Shown: positions 34,196-42,926 of the stretch, in pieces
Position numbering within the stretch: position 1 is the first letter of the stretch
Layout of the letters: each line of letters begins with the position of its first letter
Assembly (NCBI RefSeq): GCF_021440195.1
Contig: NZ_JAJTSZ010000004.1
Location: 124,001 to 188,000 of the forward strand
Source of the DNA: Dyadobacter sp. CY356
GTDB taxonomy: Bacteria; Bacteroidota; Bacteroidia; Cytophagales; Spirosomataceae
Direction of reading: 5' to 3'
Length of the DNA: 64,000 nt
Notes under the pieces: model-generated
The model's input: the letters and a program-made list of their open reading frames with translations, nothing else
Databases searched by the model: none
Told to the model about the DNA's origin: nothing
Position numbers and translations under genes: made by a program

Positions 34196-36035
34196 ACTGA
34201 TTGGTGTAAATTGTAAAAGATTGAGGTGGTAAAACCAGCGTTATTTCGCCGCTTATTGTTTCTGGTAAATCAGTAGATCCATTCCATAAAACATCCGAAG
34301 AAGCAATTAATTTGTGCCACGCAGGCGAAAAAACTGCAACATGAACCTCCTGTGACTTATTTGAAAAATTCATCAAACTGATGACGTCCTGAATTTTATG
34401 CTGACGCTGTAAGACGATAACTTCCTTATCTTCAAAACATTCCACCTGAACATCTTTCCTGTTCAGAACGCTCAATGCCGACTGATTTTTACGAATTTCT
34501 ATCAGTCTTTTGTAGTAAGCATGCATCGTTTTATGCGGATGCTGATCAATCAAATCCCATTGCAGCTTCGAACCTTCGAATGCTTCCACGCTCATGGGAT
34601 CCGGTGCTTCTCCTTCCATATGAAACGCCTGAAATTCCTTTTTCCTGCCTTTCCTGACAGCTTCTGCCAATTCAGGATCGGTATGACTTACAAAATACTG
34701 AAAACGACCGGGTTCGCTGTATTCTTCTCCCATAAACAACATAGGCAGATACGGACTTGCCAAAACCGCCCCTGCCAGCAGCTTTTGCATATCAAAACTA
34801 AGAAGTTCGCTCGTCCGCTCGCCAAGCATTCGATTTCCTACTTGATCGTGATTTTGAGAAAAAACAACAAATTGCTCTCCGCCATTTTCCTTAGCCTTAA
34901 CACCGAACTTTTTCTTTCGGTGATCCGAATACGTGCCATCGTATACGTAAGCATCCTGATAGGCCTTGGCCAAAGACTTGATGCCGTTAAAGTCGGAGTA
35001 ATAACCAGACTTTTCCTGACCAGAACTGACGCGTAATGCATGATGAAATTCGTCAATCCACTGTGCGTTCATTCCGTATCCACCTTTGTCAACCCGGTTT
35101 ATAAATCTTGTATCATTCAAATCGAGCTCTACAATGAGGTAATGACAACCGCCCGTTTGATGTTCCAGAAAATCCAACTGCTCCTTAATTTCCTGCAAAA
35201 TGTGTACAGGACTGAAATCCTTGATCGCATGCACGGCATCCATTCTCAGCGCATCAATATGAAAATCACGGAACCACATCAATGCATTTTCAATAAAAAA
35301 AAGTCGGACACCGTCGCACCAGGCGTCATCAAAATTTATGGCGTTCCCCCATGGCGTGTTGTATTTATCTGTAAAATAAGGTGCAAATTCTTCCAGATGG
35401 TTTCCTTCCGGGCCAATATGATTATACACAACATCCAGAATAACAGCCAGTCCTTTCTGATGACAAGTATTTACCAGATGCTGCAAGGCTTCCGCTCCGC
35501 CATAGGAATTTTGAACGCAAAATGGAAATACGCCATCATAACCCCAGTTTCTTTCACCCGAAAATTGTGAAACAGGCATGATCTCAATGGCCGTAATCCC
35601 AAGATCCACCAGATAATCCAGTTTCTCTTCCATGGAAGCAAATGTCCCATCCGGCGTAAAAGTCCCCGTATGTAATTCGTAAGTGATGTATTCCTTTAAA
35701 GGTATATTTTTCCAGTTGGTATCAGTCCATGCAAAGGTTTTGAGATTAACTGCCTTCGACGGACCATGAACACCTTCGGGCTGAGACAGCGATGCAGGAT
35801 CAGGAAGCTGTTTATCTCCGTTGATAATAAACTTATACTGATCTCCCGGCAAAATAATATCGGTTTCCAGAGTCCAGTAACCATATTCTTCGCTGATCAA
35901 TGGTATTTTTATATTGCTCGAAAAAAGTAAAATCTCGACACGATCTGCTTCCGGAGCCCACAAAACTACATTAGCCAGCCCCTTATTATTAAAATTTATA
36001 CCCAGCGTTCTGGTTCTAGTATTTACTGCATTCAT
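34188..36035 (-). CDS. treZ: Maltooligosyl trehalose trehalohydrolase
   Basis: A 615-residue TreZ (GH13). It has the N-terminal beta domain (GLANVVLWAPEADRVEIL), then the barrel: ELHTGTFTPDGTF, VVYNHIGPEGNHLE, ALRMDAVHAI (nucleophile Asp), YLIVELDLNDTRF (acid/base Glu) and FSQNHDQVGNRMLGER. It releases free trehalose from maltooligosyl trehalose. The sequence YGMNAQWIDEFHHALRV is characteristic of TreZ and distinguishes it from branching enzymes. The length is normal. It is the upstream gene of the operon with TreY-MalQ, overlapping by 8 bases; a divergent GlgX-type gene lies 234 bases away. Confidence 0.95.
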   Translation of the reverse strand: MNAVNTRTRTLGINFNNKGLANVVLWAPEADRVEILLFSSNIKIPLISEEYGYWTLETDIILPGDQYKFIINGDKQLPDPASLSQPEGVHGPSKAVNLKTFAWTDTNWKNIPLKEYITYELHTGTFTPDGTFASMEEKLDYLVDLGITAIEIMPVSQFSGERNWGYDGVFPFCVQNSYGGAEALQHLVNTCHQKGLAVILDVVYNHIGPEGNHLEEFAPYFTDKYNTPWGNAINFDDAWCDGVRLFFIENALMWFRDFHIDALRMDAVHAIKDFSPVHILQEIKEQLDFLEHQTGGCHYLIVELDLNDTRFINRVDKGGYGMNAQWIDEFHHALRVSSGQEKSGYYSDFNGIKSLAKAYQDAYVYDGTYSDHRKKKFGVKAKENGGEQFVVFSQNHDQVGNRMLGERTSELLSFDMQKLLAGAVLASPYLPMLFMGEEYSEPGRFQYFVSHTDPELAEAVRKGRKKEFQAFHMEGEAPDPMSVEAFEGSKLQWDLIDQHPHKTMHAYYKRLIEIRKNQSALSVLNRKDVQVECFEDKEVIVLQRQHKIQDVISLMNFSNKSQEVHVAVFSPAWHKLIASSDVLWNGSTDLPETISGEITLVLPPQSFTIYTNQYE

Positions 36036-36269
36036 ATCTACAAACCGGAATTTGAGTGATTTTCCAGCTAGATGACTTGCTGATAAATACTGTGCCAGTC
36101 AGCGGAGATTATTCCATTATCATTTTTATAACATTTTCCATTTCAATCCGACAATCACGGATGATTTTCAAGCATTTTTTGTAAATATAAAATACTGAAA
36201 ACTAATGTTGGCATAGATATTTATTCTGCGCAGGGTCATATTACCTACCGCTATTAAATATTACTTGTC

Positions 36270-38444
36270 ATGGATCAACATCTCGAAAATGAACTCATAA
36301 AATCACCTGAAAAGTCAGAAATAAGTGTTTGTCCCGGAAGCCCTTATCCTTTGGGAGCAACCTATGATGGTGAAGGTGTTAACTTCTCCATATTCTCAGA
36401 AAATGCTATGCACGTAGAACTTTGCCTGTTTGACTCTGCTGATGATGAATTTGAAAATATAAAAATAAAGATTGAAGAAGTAACACATAATGTATGGCAT
36501 GTTCACGTACCTGGTTTAAAACCCGGCCAACTTTATGGCTACCGTGTATATGGCCCGTATCAGCCCCATAACGGGCACCGGTTTAATCCTGCCAAACTTT
36601 TGTCTGACCCCTATGCAAAAGCCATAGCCGGTGACATGAAATGGGACGACGCGCTTTTTGGTTATGAAATTGGAAATGGTGAGCAGGATCTCAGTCTTAG
36701 CGAAACCAATAGTGCCCCTTTCATGCCAAAATCGATCGTCATTGACGGAAGTTATGACTGGGAAGGCGATAAACAATTGAAAATTCCCTATCATGATACC
36801 ATCATATACGAAGCGCATGTTAAGGGTTTTACAAAGTTGCATCCTGAAATTCCAGAAGAGATCAGAGGTACTTATGCTGCACTTGCCCATCCCGTAACGA
36901 TCAACTATCTAAAAGATCTTGGGATCACAACACTGGAATTAATGCCCGTCCATCATTTTGTATCTGACTGGCATTTGCTTGAACAGGGCTTATCAAATTA
37001 TTGGGGATATAATACCTTGGGTTTTTTCGCACCGGATTCCCGTTATTCCAGCTCGGGTATCATGGGAGAGCAGGTGAATGAATTCAAAGATATGGTGAAG
37101 GAACTGCATAAAGCGGGCATTGAGGTGATACTCGACGTGGTTTATAACCATACGGCGGAAGGAAATCATATGGGCCCGACGTTCTCCTTTAAAGGAATTG
37201 ATAACCGTTCATATTATCGTTTGACAAAGGAGGATCAACGTTTTTATAAGGATTATACAGGAACCGGAAATACAATGAATGTGCCGCTGCCTTTTGTGCT
37301 CGGTTTAATTATGGACAGTCTGCGTTATTGGGTCACGGAAATGCATGTGGACGGATTTAGATTTGATCTTGCGTCCACGCTGGCGCGTACGCTCCATGAA
37401 ACCGATATTTTGAGTTCTTTCTTTTCCATCATCCATCAGGACCCGATTATATCTCAGGTGAAACTGATCGCTGAACCCTGGGATACCGGCGAAGAAGGTT
37501 ATCTGGTTGGGAAATTCCCGCCCGGATGGGCTGAATGGAATGATAAATACAGGGATTGTCTGCGTGACTACTGGCGCGGCGCAGAAAGTCAGTTACAGGA
37601 ATTTGCGTTGCGTTTTACAGGAAGTCCTGACCTATACAAAGGTGATTCACGGCGGCCAACGGCCAGTGTTAACTTCATCACGGCGCATGATGGTTTTACG
37701 TTGCACGATCTTGTTTCGTATAATAAAAAACATAATGAAGGTAATGGCGAAAACAATGAGGATGGTGAAAAAGAAAACAATTCCTGGAATTGCGGTGTAG
37801 AAGGCCCAACAGATGATCCGAAGATTATAGCATTAAGAAATCAGCAAAAACGTAATTTCCTGACAACTTTATTTCTATCGCAGGGCGTTCCTATGCTCAT
37901 CGCCGGCGATGAATTTGGGAAAACACAGCATGGAAATAATAATGCTTACTGTCAGGACAACGAGATTTCGTGGCTCAACTGGGAGAATGCTGATCATGAA
38001 CTTAGAGAATTTACCCGAAAAGTAATTCATATCTGTAAAGACCACCCCACTTTCCGCAGACGCCGGTGGTTTCAGGGTTTGCCAATTAAAGGCTCTGGCA
38101 TGGATGACGTCATGTGGTATCTACCAAACGGAACGGAAATGCCGGAGGAAAGCTGGAATCATGATTTCGCCAAATCTTTGGGTGTTTATTTCAATGGCAA
38201 CGGAATCCGCTGCGTTGATTACAGTGGAAACAGAATTAAGGACGATAGTTTTTATATCATTTTCAACGCGCATCATGAATCATTACAATATTCCCTCCCG
38301 TCTGAACAGTGCGGCGATGGCTGGAAAAAAATAATAGATACCAGCAATGGTTTTATAGGCGAAGAAGAAGAGCTTTTTGATCCGGGAAGTTCAATTGATG
38401 TACAGGCACGATCGGTAATGGTATTGAAATGCCCTGTAAATTAA
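36270..38444 (+). CDS. glgX: Glycogen debranching enzyme (GlgX/TreX)
   Basis: A 724-residue isoamylase-type debranching enzyme. An N-terminal CBM48 domain (GEGVNFSIFSENAMHVELCLF) precedes the GH13 barrel: LDVVYNHTAEGNHMGPT, VDGFRFDLASTLAR (nucleophile Asp), IAEPWDTGEEGYLVG (acid/base Glu) and FITAHDGFTLHDLVSYN. The trailing GDEFGKTQHGNNNAYCQDNEI stretch is the GlgX/TreX signature. It hydrolyses alpha-1,6 branches of glycogen or limit dextrins to give linear maltodextrins for TreY. Together with TreZ and TreY-MalQ it completes the TreX-TreY-TreZ route from glycogen to trehalose. It faces away from them, divergently, and ends before a clear terminator. Confidence 0.95.
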   Translation: MDQHLENELIKSPEKSEISVCPGSPYPLGATYDGEGVNFSIFSENAMHVELCLFDSADDEFENIKIKIEEVTHNVWHVHVPGLKPGQLYGYRVYGPYQPHNGHRFNPAKLLSDPYAKAIAGDMKWDDALFGYEIGNGEQDLSLSETNSAPFMPKSIVIDGSYDWEGDKQLKIPYHDTIIYEAHVKGFTKLHPEIPEEIRGTYAALAHPVTINYLKDLGITTLELMPVHHFVSDWHLLEQGLSNYWGYNTLGFFAPDSRYSSSGIMGEQVNEFKDMVKELHKAGIEVILDVVYNHTAEGNHMGPTFSFKGIDNRSYYRLTKEDQRFYKDYTGTGNTMNVPLPFVLGLIMDSLRYWVTEMHVDGFRFDLASTLARTLHETDILSSFFSIIHQDPIISQVKLIAEPWDTGEEGYLVGKFPPGWAEWNDKYRDCLRDYWRGAESQLQEFALRFTGSPDLYKGDSRRPTASVNFITAHDGFTLHDLVSYNKKHNEGNGENNEDGEKENNSWNCGVEGPTDDPKIIALRNQQKRNFLTTLFLSQGVPMLIAGDEFGKTQHGNNNAYCQDNEISWLNWENADHELREFTRKVIHICKDHPTFRRRRWFQGLPIKGSGMDDVMWYLPNGTEMPEESWNHDFAKSLGVYFNGNGIRCVDYSGNRIKDDSFYIIFNAHHESLQYSLPSEQCGDGWKKIIDTSNGFIGEEEELFDPGSSIDVQARSVMVLKCPVN

Positions 38445-38456
38445 CACATTCTCAGG

Positions 38457-38494
38457 AGCCAGGTAGTTGCAAAATTTAACGCCGCTACCTGGCT
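38457..38494 (+). terminator. Intrinsic terminator of the debranching enzyme gene
   Basis: A 10-bp perfect stem AGCCAGGTAG (38457-38466) / CTACCTGGCT (38485-38494) with an 18-nt loop, followed by TTTT on the + strand, 12 bases after the stop codon. Confidence 0.85.
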
Positions 38495-38502
38495 TTTTAC
38501 TT

Positions 38503-39219
38503 TTAGGTGCGGTAAAGGTCACTTACTTTATCACTTTGCCAGAATTCCTTAGTCGCTATATCCATAACCGTTAATTTTCCATCTTTTCCCGCACCAGTAT
38601 CAACATTCCAAAGATTTCCGCCATACATCGGAACATCAACATTATACTTTGTGGTCGGTGTATGTCCTATAAAAATTTCTGTAAAAAGTGCCAGCCTTTT
38701 GGGATAGAAGACAGAATCAGGCGATAAATCTTTATCCATGGCCAATGCTGTTTCCAAAAGCGTGCGGTCGTTGTTGAAGTTATATGGAAATATTTCTTCA
38801 AGCGGACCTTTTAAAGAAGTAAAACCTGCGTGGACAAACAGTCTATTACTTTCATCGATGTAATAATCTACAAGATTTAAAAAAAAGCCGGCATGATTTA
38901 ATCTTTTTGTCTGGTCAAAATCCCGATAGCTTAAAATCGTTGACATACCTCTGTTTTCCAGCCAGGATTTGTCCGGATCATTTCCTGCCAGCCATGTGCC
39001 ACACCAGATATCATGATTTCCTTTTATAAAAATGCACGAATATTTATTGTAAAGTACAATCAAATGTTCAACCACCAAAGCCGATTCAGGCCAGCCATCA
39101 ACAAAATCACCAAGGAAAATAAGCCTGTCATTCTCCCGGAGCTGCACTTTGTCCAATACTTGAAGCAAAGCTTTATACGCTCCGTGAATATCGCCGATTA
39201 CCAGTGTTCTTGCAGTCAT
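38503..39219 (-). CDS. PPP-type metallophosphoesterase
   Basis: A 238-residue calcineurin-like phosphoesterase of the PPP serine/threonine phosphatase type. The dimetal motifs are GDIHG (about 8-12), GDFVDGW (about 36-42), GNHD (about 66-69), and two later His residues (FVHAGF, about 129-134; FIGHTPTTKYN, about 188-198). The order and the GHTPT/FVHAG pair fit ApaH/Prp-like bacterial enzymes. Substrates can be phosphoproteins, diadenosine tetraphosphate or cyclic nucleotides; none is proven. It is convergent with the debranching enzyme gene. It may act on phospho-signals of the stress region. Confidence 0.92.
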   Translation of the reverse strand: MTARTLVIGDIHGAYKALLQVLDKVQLRENDRLIFLGDFVDGWPESALVVEHLIVLYNKYSCIFIKGNHDIWCGTWLAGNDPDKSWLENRGMSTILSYRDFDQTKRLNHAGFFLNLVDYYIDESNRLFVHAGFTSLKGPLEEIFPYNFNNDRTLLETALAMDKDLSPDSVFYPKRLALFTEIFIGHTPTTKYNVDVPMYGGNLWNVDTGAGKDGKLTVMDIATKEFWQSDKVSDLYRT

Positions 39220-39660
39220 ACGTTACATCATTTTCTTCAAAGAAAATGAATTATCAGTTTTAAATAATGTACAATCTTATCATTTTTTCAATAGTAATAA
39301 TATACTATAAATATTTGAATTGTATAATAATTGAAAATAATTATATTTCAAAAATTTACACGTGTTTCAATATGTCTCTAATTTTTACAAAAACTTTATC
39401 AGACTAATTTAATAGTACAAAGAATAGTCAATTTATTTACAAACAGATATTTATGATAATTAATCTATTTTATATTAGCCAGTCATGCCCCATCTTAAAA
39501 TATCAAAAAGGAATCACGATGGATTTATAAACAAATTTTATTTCAAAATAATTATTTGAATTTTATAATTTTTTATTTGAAAACAATAGACATTTCTATT
39601 GATGTGAAAGGTAATTTTGTATAATTATTAAATGCAGAAATTCTTAAACCATCTTTAATT
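39220..39660. other. Very AT-rich intergenic region
   Basis: 441 bases, strongly AT-rich with long A/T runs, between divergent genes. It holds the -7-like site TAATTTTG for the rightward secreted protein (separate entry) and otherwise nothing that I could support. Confidence 0.5.
39612..39619 (+). promoter_or_regulatory. Possible -7 promoter element
   Basis: TAATTTTG is an exact match to the Bacteroidota -7 consensus TAnnTTTG, 42 bases upstream of the ATG at 39661, giving a leader of about 35 bases. No clear TTTG -33 element lies at the right distance. Confidence 0.3.
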
Positions 39661-40029
39661 ATGTCAAAGTCAAATATCTTAACCCCGGCAATCTTTTCGT
39701 TCCTGTTCCTAACAGCTGTTTCAGGTACACAAGCGCAAACAATAACCGATCCTGGCTTTTCTACACACAATTACAAAATGCCAAACCAAGCCGCCAAAGC
39801 AAAAATGGAGGAGACTGGACACTTTTCTGTTGTGATGAATTCTCTTCCCGAAAACCAGGCTGGCAGTTTGTCTAAATATGCTTTACGCCCCGCTTCTATT
39901 GTTGTGGCCATGGATGATAAAAAAGTACCCATGAGCATTAACCCGCTCTCCTCTGTATCCAATTATAAAACCCAGCCTGTTTCAAAGATGCAGTCGGCGC
40001 ATGATGAATACTCTGCATCCCTGAATTAA
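39661..40029 (+). CDS. Small secreted protein of unknown function
   Basis: A 122-residue protein with a signal peptide (ILTPAIFSFLFLTAVSGTQAQ) and a mature part rich in Ser, Asn, Pro and Met, for example KMPNQAAKAKMEETGHFS and SKYALRPASIVVAMDDKKV. No family is recognised. It seems monocistronic and carries a promoter-like element 42 bases upstream. Expected location is the periplasm or the outside of the cell. Confidence 0.65.
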   Translation: MSKSNILTPAIFSFLFLTAVSGTQAQTITDPGFSTHNYKMPNQAAKAKMEETGHFSVVMNSLPENQAGSLSKYALRPASIVVAMDDKKVPMSINPLSSVSNYKTQPVSKMQSAHDEYSASLN

Positions 40030-40201
40030 ATTTATTTTAATATACAGTCTGGCAGATTTTCAATTTTCTTCCCACCTATTCACCTTCATAATCTTTCGTA
40101 GAAGATACCTGACATTCCGGTCAGTAATTCCACATAAAAATTGAGGCATATATTTTTTGTAGGGACCCTGAAATTTTTCATCAGCAAACAAATCATCAGA
40201 T

Positions 40202-40999
40202 ATGAACAATTCAGGAAAATATGCATTGATTACAGGAGCCACAAGTGGTATCGGGTATGAACTTGCCAAACTTTTTGCGGCAGATCAATATAACCTGATC
40301 ATCGTTGCACGTAATGAGAACGATCTGGAATCGACTGCCACAGAGCTCCGACAAAATCATATAGAAGTGGTTACTTTTTCAAAAGATCTGTTCAACCGGG
40401 ATGAAGCTTTTTCTTTATATGAGGAGGTGAAACAGAGAGGAATTCAGGTTGATGTGCTGGTAAATGATGCAGGACAGGGCGTGTACGGACTTTTTAAGGA
40501 TACAGATATTGAACAGGAAATTGATATCATTAACCTAAATATTTCGTCGCTGGTTATTCTTACAAAGTGTTTTTTACAGGATATGACAACACGCGGCTCG
40601 GGGAAAATCCTTAACCTGGCCTCGATCGCAAGTAAAATTCCCGGTCCATGGCAGGCGGTTTATCACGGCACAAAAGCATTTGTTCTTTCTTTCAGTGAAG
40701 CAATCCGGGAGGAATTGAAAGATACAGATATCACGATTACAGCATTGATGCCCGGCCCAACAGATACAGACTTTTTCAACAAAGCTGATATGGAGGATAG
40801 CAAGGCTGTTCAGGATAAAAGCTCCTTGGCAGACGCCGCCGATGTGGCCAAAGATGGTTATGAAGCGTTAATGGCCGGCAAGGATAAGGTGGTCTCTGGA
40901 TTTAAAAATAAAGTGCAGGTTGCCATGGGGACTGTCACGCCGGATAGTATAGTGGCGCATCAGGTATTTGAACAGCAGAAACCAGCTGAAAACAAATAA
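40202..40999 (+). CDS. SDR-family oxidoreductase (YqjQ/DltE-like)
   Basis: A 265-residue SDR. Motifs: TGATSGIGYE (15-24 by count from the N-terminus), the NDAGQG variant of NNAG, catalytic Ser in NLASIAS, and YHGTKAF (Tyr-x3-Lys). The LMPGPTDTDFF segment after the active site is typical of the DltE/YqjQ-like SDRs. The N-terminal residues MNNSGKYALITGA start straight into the first beta strand. The gene is rightward, monocistronic and ends in a strong bidirectional terminator. The substrate is unknown. Confidence 0.9.
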   Translation: MNNSGKYALITGATSGIGYELAKLFAADQYNLIIVARNENDLESTATELRQNHIEVVTFSKDLFNRDEAFSLYEEVKQRGIQVDVLVNDAGQGVYGLFKDTDIEQEIDIINLNISSLVILTKCFLQDMTTRGSGKILNLASIASKIPGPWQAVYHGTKAFVLSFSEAIREELKDTDITITALMPGPTDTDFFNKADMEDSKAVQDKSSLADAADVAKDGYEALMAGKDKVVSGFKNKVQVAMGTVTPDSIVAHQVFEQQKPAENK

Positions 41000-41011
41000 A
41001 TTCGTTGCGTT

Positions 41012-41056
41012 TAAAACAAAAGCATTGTCCGGAGATGAGACAATGCTTTTGTTTTA
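41012..41056. terminator. Bidirectional terminator
   Basis: An 18-bp perfect stem (41012-41029 / 41039-41056, core CAAAAGCATTGTC) with a 9-nt loop lies between the convergent SDR gene and the small gene ending at 41068. The stem ends are A/T runs on both sides. Confidence 0.9.
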
Positions 41057-41067
41057 TACAATATTTT

Positions 41068-41253
41068 CTACCCAATCTCAGGAATATATTTCCATTCCTT
41101 TATGTCTTCCATATTGTGGGTAGCAGGCTCCAAAGCGTATATTTCAATGAACAAATGATTTTCACCATCATATTCTCCCTCTCGCCATTCATCTTCATCA
41201 ATTCTTAGAAACTTAACTGATGCTCCATTTTCAGGTATATCCGACTGTGTCAT
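41068..41253 (-). CDS. 61-residue acidic protein
   Basis: A very small acidic protein, starting MTQSDIPENGASVKFLRIDE. I took the ATG at 41253 instead of an upstream ATG at 41313 because the upstream part (NRNPGFFIS...) lies over a terminator hairpin of the next gene, which a coding transcript should not contain. The product contains aromatic and acidic residues (WREGEYDGENHLFIEIYALE) and no recognised domain. A shared bidirectional terminator lies just past the stop codon. Confidence 0.6.
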   Translation of the reverse strand: MTQSDIPENGASVKFLRIDEDEWREGEYDGENHLFIEIYALEPATHNMEDIKEWKYIPEIG

Positions 41254-41283
41254 ATCGCAATATTTTAAATCTGATATAAAAAA

Positions 41284-41311
41284 GCCTGGATTTCTGTTAC
41301 AAAATCCAGGC
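41284..41311 (-). terminator. Intrinsic terminator of the 59-residue protein gene
   Basis: A 10-bp perfect stem GCCTGGATTT (41284-41293) / AAATCCAGGC (41302-41311) with an 8-nt loop. On the minus strand it is followed by a T-run (41283-41278). It lies 14 bases past the stop codon of the small gene at 41326-41505, which supports that gene. Confidence 0.85.
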
Positions 41312-41325
41312 ACAATTTCAATTTA

Positions 41326-41505
41326 CTAATCATTCTTTTTACCTAAGCTGGAATGCTGCTTCTGGTTATTTGTCAGATTATCACCTTTAACGGTTTCCTC
41401 TTCTTTATGTCTGCTATCAAGGTTATCCTTATTTTCCGTATGCGCTTTACCTTGACTCTGGCTTTGGCTCTGATTCCCGCCGTTGGAACTTTGTGATTGT
41501 TTCAT
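41326..41505 (-). CDS. 59-residue hydrophilic protein
   Basis: ATG at 41505 to TAG at 41326. The product is extremely hydrophilic: it starts MKQSQSSNGGNQSQSQSQGK and continues with a charged stretch (HTENKDNLDSRHKEEE) and VKGDNLTNNQKQ. Gln, Ser, Asn, Lys, Glu and Gly dominate and no hydrophobic core is present, so it is likely disordered, as small desiccation or stress proteins are. The strong terminator directly after it is good evidence that it is a real transcribed gene. No family is assigned. Confidence 0.65.
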   Translation of the reverse strand: MKQSQSSNGGNQSQSQSQGKAHTENKDNLDSRHKEEETVKGDNLTNNQKQHSSLGKKND

Positions 41506-41731
41506 GATATTTAATTTGTTGATTATGATAACAGATACTAAAAAATTATACCAATATCTTCCTCAATTCATGAACTTCAAATTTTGATACAGCTAAATTG
41601 GGTCAATTTATCACGGTGGTGGATAGGCACGATTTTATATATCACCCAGCGCTTTTAGGAATATATCCCTGGATAACATACAGGAGTAAAAGCAGAAAAT
41701 GATAATACACTTCACATAAATTATATCAGCA

Positions 41732-42346
41732 ATGGAAGAAAAAAATTATTCAGGCACTATACCGGCACAGGAAGACGGAAGTAAAATTAATGTTGAAAGC
41801 AGTGTGGATGTCAATAGCGAAGAACAGGCAAAAGCTCTTTTTCAGACTGCCAAAAGCCGGTTGCTTGATGTTAATAACTGGCATGATATCACCGGAAAAA
41901 TGCTGGCCGAATTTCAGTTAACAGATTCCTCTGGCAATCAGACAACAACATTACAGGAAGGGACTTATTTTAAAATTGACATTCCTGGTCCTGGTTCAAA
42001 TGCCGGCGATGGATTTGATTGGGTAAAAGTTGAAAAAATTGACGCTTACACTACGCCTGATATCGACAGCATAGGCATCAGGGTCAGGCCTGCGTCAAAT
42101 CCGTTAAGTACGAATACGGATATTGCTCATTTTTATTCTCAGGATTCTACCAGTACATTCACCATAACCCGGGAAGCTACAAAAGTGACTGCCGGTGTTT
42201 ATGACAGAAATACCAAGACAAATAAAGACAGTGAACAACTCCCGGATCAATTAAGGAATGCTGTTGTGGGAATTGGCGGCATCATCACCTTTTCCCGCAT
42301 TCAATGGAAAAGTCTGACAGATGCAATAATAAAACAAGCTGACTAA
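41732..42346 (+). CDS. Hypothetical soluble protein
   Basis: A 204-residue protein with no signal peptide or membrane segment that I do not recognise. It has a well-formed alpha/beta look with a motif AKSRLLDVNNWHDITG near residue 50 and a short LPDQLRNAVVGIGGIITFSRI segment near the C-terminus. It is a single rightward gene whose stop codon lies inside the loop of its own terminator hairpin. Function unknown. Confidence 0.65.
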   Translation: MEEKNYSGTIPAQEDGSKINVESSVDVNSEEQAKALFQTAKSRLLDVNNWHDITGKMLAEFQLTDSSGNQTTTLQEGTYFKIDIPGPGSNAGDGFDWVKVEKIDAYTTPDIDSIGIRVRPASNPLSTNTDIAHFYSQDSTSTFTITREATKVTAGVYDRNTKTNKDSEQLPDQLRNAVVGIGGIITFSRIQWKSLTDAIIKQAD

Positions 42347-42363
42347 CAGCTTGTTTTATTATT
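42325..42363. terminator. Bidirectional terminator overlapping the gene end
   Basis: A 17-bp perfect stem (42325-42341 / 42347-42363, core AAAACAAGCTG) with loop ACTAA that contains the stop codon region of the hypothetical gene. A/T-rich ends give U-runs in both directions. Confidence 0.88.
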
Positions 42364-42434
42364 TTGAAGTAAAATTTTGGTGATATTGCTACACACCAAT
42401 AACGTTTAATATCAAGAGAGAGTAAAGCAAGTAC

Positions 42435-42704
42435 CTAATGGTTTTTTTGAAAAAGTTTTAGTGCATTCTCAATGCGGATCCTTGTCTCGGAATCATTGCA
42501 TTCGACCCTGAAACGCAAATTTGATTTTGTATCCCCAAAGAAATGTACTGTTACCGGTTTCTGGTAAAAGTTGTAGGTAGAAGCCAGTTTCTCCATCTGC
42601 CTGATAGTCTCCTTGATCTCATTGTCCCGCATTCTTACAGCGGAATTACTTTCTTTTTCCTGGGATGTAAATTGGAAAATGTTAACCACTCTTATCTCGT
42701 CCAT
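42435..42704 (-). CDS. Small soluble protein of unknown function
   Basis: An 89-residue protein (MDEIRVVNIFQFTSQ start) without signal or membrane segment. The sequence alternates charged helices (RMRDNEIKETIRQMEKLAS) with two strands (PVTVHFFGD; LRFRVEC). A compact alpha/beta fold is likely. No family recognised. It lies between the terminator of the previous gene and the PLP-enzyme gene and has its own transcript. Confidence 0.55.
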   Translation of the reverse strand: MDEIRVVNIFQFTSQEKESNSAVRMRDNEIKETIRQMEKLASTYNFYQKPVTVHFFGDTKSNLRFRVECNDSETRIRIENALKLFQKNH

Positions 42705-42878
42705 ATTGTAAATTTGTTTAGCATTTTAAGTGATTTTGTACGCTTAAAACCCACGCTGGTAAATTTTCATACCAAGGATAAATAAGGTTGTGCAAATCGC
42801 ATGCCCGGAACGAAAAACTCTGATAATCAATTATTTATTCCCCAATTTTACATTTACTTTTAATAATTATTACAAAAA

Positions 42879-42904
42879 AAATGAGATACCGAAGTATCTC
42901 ATTT
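42879..42904 (-). terminator. Intrinsic terminator of the SelA-like gene
   Basis: An 11-bp stem AAATGAGATAC (42879-42889) / GTATCTCATTT (42894-42904) closed by a tetraloop that reads TTCG on the minus strand, a very stable UUCG-type loop. A T-run follows it on the minus strand (42881-42874). Confidence 0.9.
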
Positions 42905-42926
42905 GCTAAATAGTTATCCCTGGATA

